DNA of 64,000 nucleotides from the NCBI GenBank assembly GCA_023663505.1, contig JAMPHH010000012.1:10645-74644 (forward strand). Direction: 5' to 3'. Under the pieces are notes generated by a model that saw only the letters and a list, made by a program, of their open reading frames with translations, was not told the DNA's origin and searched no databases. This document shows positions 41,109-49,406 of the stretch, piece after piece; the stretch's first letter is position 1, and every line of letters starts with the position of its first letter. The DNA comes from Muribaculum sp. Its GTDB lineage: Bacteria; Bacillota; Clostridia; Lachnospirales; Lachnospiraceae. The translations under genes and the position numbers were made by a program.

Positions 41109-42197
41109 TTAGCTATTCATCAATGTGACACTTCCGTCATCAACCTTAAACACACGGTTTACTTCAAAACGATTATTCACGAATTCCTCCAAGCCCGTGC
41201 AGGTGATAATCGTCTGGATATTCCCGATGCTGTTCAAGAGATAATTCTGCCTGCTGCTGTCAAGCTCTGACAATACATCATCTAAGAGCAATACAGGGCT
41301 ATCCTTTGCAATCTTTTTCACAAGCTCAATCTCTGAAAGCTTAAGAGACAGGGCAGCCGTCCGCTGCTGACCTTGAGAACCGAATTTCCTGATATCTATC
41401 TCCCCGTTCATGATAGAAAAATCATCTCTGTGAGGACCCACGGTGGTCATTTTCGCCTTGATATCCCTATCTTGGGCAAGCCTCATGCTCCTCTCAAAAT
41501 TCTCCGTTTCAACATTCGGTTCATAGACGATATGTAGATTCTCCTTATCTCCGGAAAGCTTCTTGTGGATATCGTGTATCATTTCGTTCAACTGCTGCAC
41601 GAAAACCTTTCGTCTCTCTATGATCTTCGTGCCGTAAGAGACAAGCTGCATATCCCATATATTCAAGGTTTCCTTCAAATCGGGATTGTTATACATATCC
41701 TTGAGTAATTTATTTCTTTGATTGACTATTTTGTTGTAATTATTGAGATTATAAAGATAAATATTGTCAAGCTGGCAAAGCTCCATATCAATAAATCTCC
41801 TTCTCTCGGAAGGACCATTCTTGATAATCCCCAAATCCTCCGGAGAAAAGAAAACCACATTACATATACCGAGCAAATCCGCCGCCTTCTTTAGCTTCTG
41901 TCCGTCAACGGCAATCCCTTTTGACTTAGACTTACGCAAATGCATATCAATTCTGGTCTCTGTGTTGTCCTTTTCAATATAAGCCCTGATATGAGCTTCG
42001 TCCTTTGTAAAATTGACAATCTCCTTGTCCTTGCTCCCCTTGTGGGATTTGGTTGTGGCAGCCACATAGATTGCTTCAAGGATATTCGTCTTGCCTTGGG
42101 CATTATCCCCAAATAAAATATTAGTCCCTTTGTCAAATTCTAACCTAAGAGATTCATAATTCCTGTAATCTGCCAGTTCCAATGACTTTATTACCAT
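41109..42197 (-). CDS. recF: DNA replication/repair protein RecF
   Basis: A 362-residue RecF: Walker A GDNAQGKTN (about 30-38), signature-like FGSQGQQRTAALSLKLSEIE (about 274-293) and Walker B SPVLLLDDVLSELD. It loads RecA at gaps and supports fork restart. It belongs to the dnaA-dnaN-S4-recF-gyrB cluster; its stop is 190 bp before gyrB. Confidence 0.97.
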   Translation of the reverse strand: MVIKSLELADYRNYESLRLEFDKGTNILFGDNAQGKTNILEAIYVAATTKSHKGSKDKEIVNFTKDEAHIRAYIEKDNTETRIDMHLRKSKSKGIAVDGQKLKKAADLLGICNVVFFSPEDLGIIKNGPSERRRFIDMELCQLDNIYLYNLNNYNKIVNQRNKLLKDMYNNPDLKETLNIWDMQLVSYGTKIIERRKVFVQQLNEMIHDIHKKLSGDKENLHIVYEPNVETENFERSMRLAQDRDIKAKMTTVGPHRDDFSIMNGEIDIRKFGSQGQQRTAALSLKLSEIELVKKIAKDSPVLLLDDVLSELDSSRQNYLLNSIGNIQTIITCTGLEEFVNNRFEVNRVFKVDDGSVTLMNS

Positions 42198-42276
42198 ATT
42201 TATACCTCTGCATATCGCAGGCTTATGCCTGCGATACTACAGTCTGATAGACTGCACCTATAAATAATTTGAAAAT

Positions 42277-42483
42277 TTATTTTATATGAATTGTCTCCGA
42301 CTCAAACTCTACAACATCGCCTGACACAAGCTTTTTTCCGCGCTGTGTCTCAACCTGTCCGTTTACCTTCACAAGTCCGTCTTGAATGACAAGCTTCGCG
42401 TCCACTCCGGAGCCCACCACGCCCGCAGCCTTTAAAGCCTGCCCAAGCTTAATAAAATTGTCCCTTAAAGTAATTTCATGCAT
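42277..42483 (-). CDS. S4 domain RNA-binding protein (YaaA-type)
   Basis: A 68-residue protein comprising one S4 RNA-binding domain: FIKLGQALKAAGVVGSGVDA, then KLVIQDGLVKVNGQVETQRGKKL. It is the small S4 gene found between dnaN and recF in most Firmicutes (yaaA of Bacillus). Likely linked to ribosome assembly; the function is not settled. It lies 31 bp after dnaN and 79 bp before recF. Confidence 0.93.
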   Translation of the reverse strand: MHEITLRDNFIKLGQALKAAGVVGSGVDAKLVIQDGLVKVNGQVETQRGKKLVSGDVVEFESETIHIK

Positions 42484-42514
42484 ATCTCTCGTCCCTTTAT
42501 AATTTTAGCATACT

Positions 42515-43624
42515 TTAGCTCACTGTCGAAAAGTTTACAGGCAGTATAAGATAAATATAGCTCTCCTCCTGATTCTTTATCAGACAAGGAGCCTTGGGGT
42601 TCACCATGTAGATATCAATCTCCTCGTCGTCAATCACACGGAGGGCGTCAATCAAGAACTTGGGATTAAAACCAATCATCAAATCCTTGCCGCTTTTCTC
42701 AATATCAATATCCTCATTCATACTTCCAAGAATGGAATTGATCTTAAGCTCCATATTTTCATCAGTGATATTCATGATGATTGGCTTCTTATCACCCTCC
42801 TTCACCAAGAGGGTAGCGCGGTCGATACACTCCAAAAATTCTTTTTTATTGATCCTTAGCTTTGTCTCATAATCGCTCGAAAGCATCTGGTCAATCCTGA
42901 AATATTCCCCCTCGATCAGTCGGGAAACCACCGTGGTATTGTCAAATTCAAAGACAATATGCTTTGAGGTAAAGGAAATCGTCACATCGTCCTCGGCGCC
43001 GCCCGACAAAATCTTACTGACCTCGTTCAACGTCTTGCCCGGAACCACCACCTTTCTCGGCTCATAATGATTCCTAAGCTGAATCTTGCGGATAGAGATA
43101 CGATGTCCGTCAAGGGAGACCACCTTCAGCTCGTCCTCATTGATATCAAACAATTCACCTGTCATCAGCCTGTTATTGTCATTGTCCGCAATAGAGAAAA
43201 TCGTCTGTCTGACAACCTCCTTCATGGTAAACTGGCTGACAATGATACTGTTTTCCTTCTCAATCACGGGAAGATAAGAGAAATCCTCCCCCGATTTGCC
43301 CATGATGTTGAATTTTGACTTTCCACAGGTTATCGACGCCTTATAGGAGCTGTCCGTCTCTATCACGATATCACTCTCGGGAAGCTTTCTCACAATCTCA
43401 AGGAAAATCTTTGCGTCCAAGGCAATGATGCCCTTCTCTACAATCTCACCTTCAACAATCGTCCTGATTCCGAGCTCCATATCGTTGGCGGTCAATTCGA
43501 TGACTCCCTTTGTGGCGTCTATCAGAATACATTCCAAGATAGACATTGTTGTCTTACTGGGAACTGCCTTAGATACCGTCTGTACTCCGTTCAGAAGATT
43601 TGACCTTGAACAAACTATTTTCAT
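42515..43624 (-). CDS. dnaN: DNA polymerase III beta subunit (sliding clamp)
   Basis: A 369-residue clamp with the three-domain layout: MKIVCSRSNLLNGVQTVSKA at the N-terminus, FSIADNDNNRLMTGELFDIN near 140-160, and the C-terminal SYIYLILPVNFSTVS, close to the family's usual YLVLPVRL-type ending. It holds polymerase III on DNA. It lies 223 bp downstream of dnaA on the same strand. Confidence 0.98.
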   Translation of the reverse strand: MKIVCSRSNLLNGVQTVSKAVPSKTTMSILECILIDATKGVIELTANDMELGIRTIVEGEIVEKGIIALDAKIFLEIVRKLPESDIVIETDSSYKASITCGKSKFNIMGKSGEDFSYLPVIEKENSIIVSQFTMKEVVRQTIFSIADNDNNRLMTGELFDINEDELKVVSLDGHRISIRKIQLRNHYEPRKVVVPGKTLNEVSKILSGGAEDDVTISFTSKHIVFEFDNTTVVSRLIEGEYFRIDQMLSSDYETKLRINKKEFLECIDRATLLVKEGDKKPIIMNITDENMELKINSILGSMNEDIDIEKSGKDLMIGFNPKFLIDALRVIDDEEIDIYMVNPKAPCLIKNQEESYIYLILPVNFSTVS

Positions 43625-43847
43625 GTGTATAACTCCTTCCGTTATTGAGAGCTTTTGTGAATGGCTCTTTTATAATAAATAATAAAAGAATTTAATCTTA
43701 TTCTTAGTAATAGATGTAGATAAGTGCAAAACTACTTCTATTATACTATTTATTAAGGAAAAATGGAATGGTTTTCCTGTGAATATTTGCCTGACAGCTT
43801 CATAATAAATATCAAGTTATCAACAATCCCTCTCTAGAGAAGGAATT
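43625..43847. other. dnaA-dnaN spacer
   Basis: An AT-rich, gene-free stretch. It holds a DnaA-box-like TTATCAACA (43817-43825) right after the dnaA stop codon and the dnaN ribosome binding site (GGAAGGAG-type near 43630). In some Firmicutes the origin is split across dnaA, so this spacer could hold a minor part of oriC, but a single box is weak evidence. Confidence 0.4.
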
Positions 43848-45215
43848 TTAAGTGGCGGAAGGATTAATTTTTTTCACAATGATATCCACCTTATTTTTCA
43901 AATCATCATTGCTGCTCATTTCGTCTTCTATCTTCTTGATTCCGTGCATAACCGTGGTATGATCCCCTTTATTAAGGATAGCGGCGATATTTTTGAGGGA
44001 TATATTTGTGAGATTCCTGCACAAATACATCACCACCTGCCTTGGCAGCACGAACTCCGAGTTCCTTCTCTTTGATGTGATATCCTCAGGCTTTACATTA
44101 AACTGATCAGCCACGATACTGATGATCAGGTCGGGGGTGATCTCCCTTGGCTTGTCCGGATAAATAACGTCCTTCAACGCCTCCTCAGCCAAGGGAAGCG
44201 TCAGCTCGACCTTATCCAGCTTGGCAGCCGCGATAATCTTGTTGAAGGCTCCCTCAAGCTCTCTGACATTTGACTTGATGTTGGTGGCAATATATTTGAT
44301 GATATCCTCATCAACATGCATGTCGCAGTTTTCTGAGTTTTTGCGCAGGATTGCTATTCTCGTCTCGTAATCGGGCGTCTGGATATCCGCGATCAGTCCC
44401 CATTCAAAACGGGAACGGAAACGTTCCTCCAAGGTTTCTATCTCCTTTGGAGGTTTGTCCGAGGATAAAATAATTTGTTTATTGATAGAATGGAGCGCGT
44501 TAAAGGTATGGAAAAACTCCTCCTGTGTACTCTCCTTTCCTATTATAAACTGAATATCGTCTACCATGAGCACGTCCACGTTTCTATATTTCTCACGGAG
44601 CTTCGTCATGGACGCGGCGTTACCGCTTCGAATGGATTCAATCACTTCATTGGTAAATTCCTCACTGGTGACATATAGAACCTTCATTTCAGGATTATTT
44701 CCCAGTATAAAATGCCCGATGGAATGCATCAGGTGCGTCTTTCCAAGTCCCGGACCCCCGTACAGATATAAGGGATTGTAGACCTGTCCCGGGTTCTCCG
44801 CCACCGCAAGGCTTGCCGAATGAGCAAATTTATTGTTGCTCCCTACCACGAAGGTATCAAATCTGTATTTTGGATTGAGATGCGCGTTTTCATAATTAAT
44901 ATTATAGACAGGGCTTGCATTCGCACTTTTATTTTCCGGATTGCTTGTATTGATATCCTTCTCCAAAATAAAACTGACTTCATATTCAAAATCAAACATC
45001 TCAGAAATCGTCACCTGAAAAAATTTGCCGTACTTGGTTGAGATATAATTGATGAGCATATTCTGGTCTGAGGGTATGATGATAAATACCACGTTATCAA
45101 CTGTATCGTGGTATTGCAAAGGGTCTATCCATGTAGTATAGGCAATGGAGGAGATATCATATTCTCTCCGCACTGTCTCCTTTATCATATCCCAGTTCTC
45201 TCTAATCATATCCAT
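43848..45215 (-). CDS. dnaA: Chromosomal replication initiator DnaA
   Basis: A 455-residue DnaA. Domain I is at the N-terminus (MDMIRENWDMIKETVRREYD). The AAA+ domain III has Walker A GGPGLGKTH and Walker B VLMVDDIQF. The C-terminal domain IV carries the DnaA-box helix-turn-helix, with NKGDHTTVMHGIKKIEDE. The ATG at 45215 follows AGAGGA; the longer in-frame start at 45278 lies inside the promoter. It initiates replication at the boxes 0.15-0.4 kb upstream. Confidence 0.98.
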   Translation of the reverse strand: MDMIRENWDMIKETVRREYDISSIAYTTWIDPLQYHDTVDNVVFIIIPSDQNMLINYISTKYGKFFQVTISEMFDFEYEVSFILEKDINTSNPENKSANASPVYNINYENAHLNPKYRFDTFVVGSNNKFAHSASLAVAENPGQVYNPLYLYGGPGLGKTHLMHSIGHFILGNNPEMKVLYVTSEEFTNEVIESIRSGNAASMTKLREKYRNVDVLMVDDIQFIIGKESTQEEFFHTFNALHSINKQIILSSDKPPKEIETLEERFRSRFEWGLIADIQTPDYETRIAILRKNSENCDMHVDEDIIKYIATNIKSNVRELEGAFNKIIAAAKLDKVELTLPLAEEALKDVIYPDKPREITPDLIISIVADQFNVKPEDITSKRRNSEFVLPRQVVMYLCRNLTNISLKNIAAILNKGDHTTVMHGIKKIEDEMSSNDDLKNKVDIIVKKINPSAT

Positions 45216-45249
45216 TTCGTGTTCCTCTTTCAATTCCGTATAGGTCTCT

Positions 45250-45278
45250 GTTATAATGAGCCAAGCACACGATATCAA
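45250..45278 (-). promoter_or_regulatory. dnaA promoter
   Basis: On the minus strand TTGATA (45273-45278) and TATAAC (45250-45255) are 17 bp apart, giving a leader of about 28 nt before the dnaA ATG at 45215. Confidence 0.72.
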
Positions 45279-45344
45279 CGAGGCTGGTTTTGAACAGTTA
45301 CTCTAATTTTAATATAAATAAATAAATATTTCAAATATTAGTTA

Positions 45345-45660
45345 TGAACATAAAAAAGTATAAAGTTATCCACAGTCTGTTGATAACTTTGTTGATAACT
45401 CTTTTTCTAAAATATTTATGTGGATATTTTTGTGAATTTGTGGATAATTTTAAAAACGAGAAAAATACCTTCAAAATTGATTTTTATTGTGTTTTCAACA
45501 TATATTACACAAAATATTCCTCAAAAAAGAGAAGTTATACACAAATAATCAACATAATGTGGATAAATGATTATTTGCCAAAATATGTGGATATCTATGT
45601 GTATAAATGATTAAAAAAATTTTTATATACAAAAAACCTTTATTTTTCGGTATTTTTGCT
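45345..45660. other. Chromosomal replication origin oriC
   Basis: An AT-rich, gene-free region between divergent dnaA and rpmH with clustered DnaA boxes. Perfect boxes are TTATCCACA at 45366-45374 and TGTGGATAA at 45439-45447 and 45558-45566. One-mismatch boxes are at 45378-45386, 45390-45398, 45419-45427, 45535-45543, 45586-45594 and 45598-45606. The box-free stretch at about 45607-45660 (runs of A and T) is a candidate unwinding element beside the rightmost boxes. Gene strand bias switches here, as expected for an origin. Confidence 0.92.
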
Positions 45661-45688
45661 TGACATTATCCCTTTTTTCTTATAAAAT
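45660..45688 (+). promoter_or_regulatory. rpmH promoter
   Basis: TTGACA (45660-45665) and TAAAAT (45683-45688) with a 17-bp spacer lie about 41 bp before the rpmH start codon, next to the origin. Confidence 0.8.
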
Positions 45689-45729
45689 CAATTATGCTAT
45701 TTTCCTGAAAAAGAAGGAGGTGCATTTTT

Positions 45730-45864
45730 ATGAAAATGACATTTCAGCCTAAAAAGCGTTCTCGTGCCAGAGTACATGGTTTTAGAGCAAGAATGAGTAC
45801 ACCCGGCGGAAGAAAGGTTTTAGCTGCAAGACGAGCAAAAGGAAGAAAAAGATTATCTGCATAG
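45730..45864 (+). CDS. rpmH: 50S ribosomal protein L34
   Basis: A 44-residue, highly basic protein: MKMTFQPKKRSRARVHGFRA then RMSTPGGRKVLAARRAKGRK, the complete L34 sequence. The ribosome binding site GGAGGT lies 7 nt before the ATG. It is the first gene of the rightward origin operon. A short hairpin overlapping its stop codon may reduce read-through into rnpA. Confidence 0.98.
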   Translation: MKMTFQPKKRSRARVHGFRARMSTPGGRKVLAARRAKGRKRLSA

Positions 45865-45887
45865 GTCACAGAAATGTGACCTTTTTG
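45863..45887 (+). terminator. Hairpin after rpmH (terminator or attenuator)
   Basis: AGGTCACA-GAAA-TGTGACCT followed by TTTTT: an 8-bp stem, tetraloop and U tract starting at the rpmH stop codon. It should lower expression of rnpA relative to rpmH. Confidence 0.75.
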
Positions 45888-45924
45888 CAATTTTTGTCCT
45901 TTTATCTCAAAAAGAGGAATTCTC

Positions 45925-46278
45925 ATGCGTTTTTCAGAATCGTTGAAGAAGAATCACCAATTCCAATTTGTCTATAAGAATGGCAGATCTCATGCAAACA
46001 AATATTTAGTTATGTATATTAAGGAAAATGGCTTGGAGATCAACAGAATTGGAATCAGCGTGAGCAAAAAAGTAGGAAACAGTGTTGTGAGACATCGCGT
46101 CACAAGACTAATTAGGGAAAGTTACAGATTACACGAAAATATATTCAATAGTGGTTTGGATATAGTAATCATTGCGAGACCGGGTGCGGCCACCGTAGGC
46201 TATGAAGAGGTGGAGAGCGCACTGCTGCATTTAGGTAAGCTTCACCGAATCATCAAGGTGTATATGTACTTTGATTGA
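45925..46278 (+). CDS. rnpA: Ribonuclease P protein component
   Basis: A 117-residue basic protein with the RNase P signature RIGISVSKKVGNSVVRHRVT then RLIRESYR (about 48-75) and FVYKNGRSHANKYLVMY near the N-terminus. It pairs with the RNase P RNA (not in this window) to mature tRNA 5' ends. GAGGA precedes the ATG. It follows rpmH as in most bacteria. Confidence 0.96.
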   Translation: MRFSESLKKNHQFQFVYKNGRSHANKYLVMYIKENGLEINRIGISVSKKVGNSVVRHRVTRLIRESYRLHENIFNSGLDIVIIARPGAATVGYEEVESALLHLGKLHRIIKVYMYFD

Positions 46279-46302
46279 TTGGGACAGCCTGAATCTGAAA
46301 CT

Positions 46303-46512
46303 ATGAAAAAAATTATGATTGCCGTTATAAAATTTTATCAAAGATATTTATCTCCGCTAAAGAGGACAAGATGCCCCTATATTCCGACATGCTCCCAATA
46401 TGGCTTGGAGGCAATCGAGAAATACGGCGCTCTAAAGGGGGGTCTTTTGGCTTTTTGGAGAATTCTAAGATGCAATCCCTTGTCAAAGGGAGGATATGAC
46501 CCTGTTCCATAA
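46303..46512 (+). CDS. yidD: Membrane protein insertion efficiency factor YidD
   Basis: A 69-residue protein with the diagnostic KFYQRYLSPLKRTRCPYIPT, then CSQYGLEAIEKYGALKGGLL and RCNPLSKGGYDPVP. It helps YidC-dependent membrane insertion. I chose the ATG at 46303 because the preceding frame (TTG 46279, directly after the rnpA stop) lacks a ribosome binding site and family similarity; the ATG also lacks a strong site, so translation may be coupled to rnpA. Confidence 0.93.
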   Translation: MKKIMIAVIKFYQRYLSPLKRTRCPYIPTCSQYGLEAIEKYGALKGGLLAFWRILRCNPLSKGGYDPVP

Positions 46513-46534
46513 CACGGCAAAATCAGGAGGTTGA

Positions 46535-47869
46535 ATGGACGGTATTATTTTAACTCAAATCTCCACACCGATTTTCGGGCAGATCGTGTGGATTCTGGGT
46601 AAGATTATGGAAGGAATATTTATGGCGATCAATGCGATAGGTATTCCTAATATCGGTCTTGCCATTATCTTATTTACCATTGTAGTAAATTTGTTGATGA
46701 TGCCCTTGACTATCAAGCAACAGAAATTTGCGAAGCTTAATAACAAAATGAGCCCTGAGCTTCAAGCGATTCGGGACAAGTACAAGAATAAGACGGATCA
46801 GAACTCGCAGATGGCTATGAATACGGAGCAACAGGCTGTATTTGCAAAATACGGGGTATCTCCCACAGGAAGCTGCGGATATCTGCTGATTCAAATGCCG
46901 ATTCTGTTGGCGCTGTATCGAGTAATCTATGCGATGCCTGCATATGTAAAGAGAATCGGAGATACCTTCCGCGTGCTTGCAGCTAAGATCATCGAGGTGG
47001 ACGAGGGACAATGGCTCATGAATCCCACCTACACGGAATTTGCCAATGCGGAGCAGGTCGAGTCCGCAAGTAAGATTGCCAACACGGTGATGACTTATGG
47101 AAAGAGCATGACGAGCGGCAATCTGGAGAATGGCGTCGTGGACGTGCTCAACAGGCTTTCCTCCTCGGACATGTCATTGGTTGCGCAGCATTATGACCTG
47201 ACGAATCTGACCTTTAATGGGAATCTGATTCTAAGCAATGATACCACGCGAGGATTGATAGACATTTATAATAACTTTCTTGGCTTGAACATAGGGGATT
47301 CTCCTCAAAGTCTGGCTGTGGAAGCCTTTCATAACGGCGCATGGCTCTTGATGCTCGGTGCGGTTGCGATTCCTGTTCTTTCCGCCGTGACACAGTGGAT
47401 CAGCGTGAAGCTTATGCCGCAGCAGAATGATTCCAAGAATATGGACGAGCAGACGGCGCAGATGCAGAGTACGATGAAGACCATGAATATGTTTATGCCG
47501 CTGATGTCGGCTTGGCTTTGCTTTACGCTTCCCGCAGGTATGGGAATCTACTGGGTAGCCGGAAGCGTGGTGAGGGGTATTCAGCAGGTTTTGATCAATA
47601 AGCATATTGATAAGATGGATATCAATGCCATTATCGAGCAAAATGCGGACAAGAGCGCCAAGAAGATGGAGAAGATAAAGCAGAATCAGGAGAAGCTTAA
47701 CACCTATGCCAACATGAGTACTAAGAATATCAAAAGTATTCAGGAGCGGGCAAGCGTGAATTCCGATACCACGAATAGTACATCTTCTGGAACGTCAAAG
47801 GCAAAGCAAGGAAGCATCATGGCGAAGGCAAATATGGTTAGCGAATATAACAAGAGAAATAACAAGTAA
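46535..47869 (+). CDS. yidC: Membrane protein insertase YidC (SpoIIIJ/OxaI type)
   Basis: A 444-residue Gram-positive YidC with about five membrane segments: MEGIFMAINAIGIPNIGLAI (first), VNLLMMPLTIKQQKFAKLNN (conserved basic loop), SCGYLLIQMPILLALYRVIY, and a C-terminal pair (MNMFMPLMSAWLCFTLPAGM and following). A loop of about 100 residues (about 150-245) between helices is longer than in Bacillus. The C-terminus is Lys- and Ser-rich. GGAGG precedes the ATG. Confidence 0.96.
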   Translation: MDGIILTQISTPIFGQIVWILGKIMEGIFMAINAIGIPNIGLAIILFTIVVNLLMMPLTIKQQKFAKLNNKMSPELQAIRDKYKNKTDQNSQMAMNTEQQAVFAKYGVSPTGSCGYLLIQMPILLALYRVIYAMPAYVKRIGDTFRVLAAKIIEVDEGQWLMNPTYTEFANAEQVESASKIANTVMTYGKSMTSGNLENGVVDVLNRLSSSDMSLVAQHYDLTNLTFNGNLILSNDTTRGLIDIYNNFLGLNIGDSPQSLAVEAFHNGAWLLMLGAVAIPVLSAVTQWISVKLMPQQNDSKNMDEQTAQMQSTMKTMNMFMPLMSAWLCFTLPAGMGIYWVAGSVVRGIQQVLINKHIDKMDINAIIEQNADKSAKKMEKIKQNQEKLNTYANMSTKNIKSIQERASVNSDTTNSTSSGTSKAKQGSIMAKANMVSEYNKRNNK

Positions 47870-47887
47870 AATTATGGAGGTAGAGAG

Positions 47888-48661
47888 ATGGAATTTATTG
47901 AGGTATCTGCTAAAAATTTGAGTGATGCAATCACGGAAGCCTGTCAGAAGCTGACCGTTACCAGTGACAGACTTTATTATGAAGTAATCGAGGAGGGCTC
48001 TAACGGGTTCTTGGGGATTGGTTCTAAGCCTGCGGTGATCAAGGCGGCTGTGAAGGAAGAAGTAGAGAAGGAAAAGGAGCTTGAGAGAGTAAAGCTTGAA
48101 AAGGAGAATACTGAGCAGGTTGAGCGGAAGGGTGTTGAAAAGGAAGCAAAGAGCTCCTCTGCACCCAAGTCGTCAAATGTATCTGCTGCTTCTGTTGCTT
48201 CTGACGGCAAGGTTGAGAAGCTTGCGGAGGATTTCTTGAACGATGTATTTAGGGCAATGAATATGCAGGTTGCCGTGACGATTAAGTATAATGCCAAGGA
48301 CAGGGCGATGGATATTGATTTGAGCGGCGACGAGATGGGTATTTTGATTGGCAAGAGGGGGCAGACTCTTGATTCCCTTCAGTATCTTGTCTCTTTGGTG
48401 GTTAACAAGGATTCTGAGGATTATGTCAGGGTAAAGGTTGATACCGAGAATTACAGGGAGAGAAGAAGGGAGACTCTTGAGAATCTGGCAAGGAATATCG
48501 CTTATAAGGTTAAGAGGACTAAGAGACCTGTATCCTTGGAGCCTATGAATCCTTACGAGAGACGGATCATTCATTCTGCGCTGCAAAATGACAGATATGT
48601 CACAACATACAGCGAGGGGGACGAGCCGTTTAGGAGAGTGGTGGTTACGTTAAAGAGATAA
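47888..48661 (+). CDS. jag: RNA-binding protein KhpB/Jag
   Basis: A 257-residue protein. The Jag-N domain (1-55: MEFIEVSAKNLSDAITEACQ, GSNGFLGIGSKPA) is followed by a Glu/Lys/Ser-rich linker (58-120), a KH domain (about 125-190, with GILIGKRGQTLDSLQYLVS) and an R3H domain (about 195-257, with RPVSLEPMNPYERRIIHSAL). It binds RNA and affects cell shape and division in related species. GGAGGT precedes the ATG; it follows yidC by 18 bp. Confidence 0.95.
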   Translation: MEFIEVSAKNLSDAITEACQKLTVTSDRLYYEVIEEGSNGFLGIGSKPAVIKAAVKEEVEKEKELERVKLEKENTEQVERKGVEKEAKSSSAPKSSNVSAASVASDGKVEKLAEDFLNDVFRAMNMQVAVTIKYNAKDRAMDIDLSGDEMGILIGKRGQTLDSLQYLVSLVVNKDSEDYVRVKVDTENYRERRRETLENLARNIAYKVKRTKRPVSLEPMNPYERRIIHSALQNDRYVTTYSEGDEPFRRVVVTLKR

Positions 48662-48773
48662 GTTTGTGTCGCCGTTGGCGGCATGTCTGGAAGCTTGAGA
48701 TATCGGGGGTATAGAGACGAATATTATAATCAGGGAAAATATAAAGTGTGATTATGAAAATATAAAGCGGCAT

Positions 48774-49064
48774 ATGCCCCCTCAATATGTATCCTTAATT
48801 TCCTTGGCAGATAAATTTGATGGGGAATATGTGACCTTGATTATATTTCCGACAAATAAATCTTCAATTACGAGCAGTAATGTGTTGAAGGCTCAAAGGA
48901 AGATAGGGAATACGGATATACCTGTGTTGTGTTTTGCCAATGGTTTTACTATGGAGGCGATTCAGGTACTTAAAGAGAATGGGTGGGTTGTGTTCTCTAA
49001 GGGATATGGGCTTTTGTGGACTGATGAAGGATATAATTCTATGAGAAATTCTATTTATAGGTAG
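48774..49064 (+). CDS. Hypothetical protein, possibly 5'-truncated
   Basis: A 96-residue frame that I do not recognise: MPPQYVSLISLADKFDGEYV then TLIIFPTNKSSITSSNVLKA, with a C-terminal GWVVFSKGYGLLWTDEGYNS. There is no ribosome binding site at the ATG 48774, and the frame stays open 75 bp upstream (IIIRENIKCDYENIKRH) without an ATG. It may use a non-standard start or be the remnant of a longer gene inserted between jag and mnmE. Confidence 0.4.
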   Translation: MPPQYVSLISLADKFDGEYVTLIIFPTNKSSITSSNVLKAQRKIGNTDIPVLCFANGFTMEAIQVLKENGWVVFSKGYGLLWTDEGYNSMRNSIYR

Positions 49065-49198
49065 TTGGGAGTATTTTATTAGAATCGGGTATGTGATATA
49101 ATTCATATATCCGATTTTATTTTAATCCTTTTTCGGAATTGTGTACCCGCTAAAAATGAATCTATAAAGAAAACTCGAAATTGGTGGAGGCAAACATT

Positions 49199-49384
49199 AT
49201 GTCAAAGAAAGATGAGAGATTTGAGATTTTGGAAAAGGAAGGAAATCAGTTGAAGGACGCTGGTTTGATCCAAATCATTGTTGATAAGCAGACAGGTGTA
49301 AATTATCTATGGGTAAAATCAGGTTATGCGGGTGGTCTTTCTCCACTATTAGATGCTGAAGGAAAGCCAATCATTACAAAATAA
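49199..49384 (+). CDS. DUF6440 family protein
   Basis: A 61-residue protein: MSKKDERFEILEKEGNQLKD then AGLIQIIVDKQTGVNYLWVK and SGYAGGLSPLLDAEGKPI, the pattern of small DUF6440-type proteins common in Firmicutes. The ATG at 49199 follows GGTGGAGG by 8 nt. No membrane or signal segment. The function is unknown. It lies 22 bp before mnmE. Confidence 0.75.
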   Translation: MSKKDERFEILEKEGNQLKDAGLIQIIVDKQTGVNYLWVKSGYAGGLSPLLDAEGKPIITK

Positions 49385-49406
49385 CAGTTGCGAATGGGGT
49401 TTAAAT

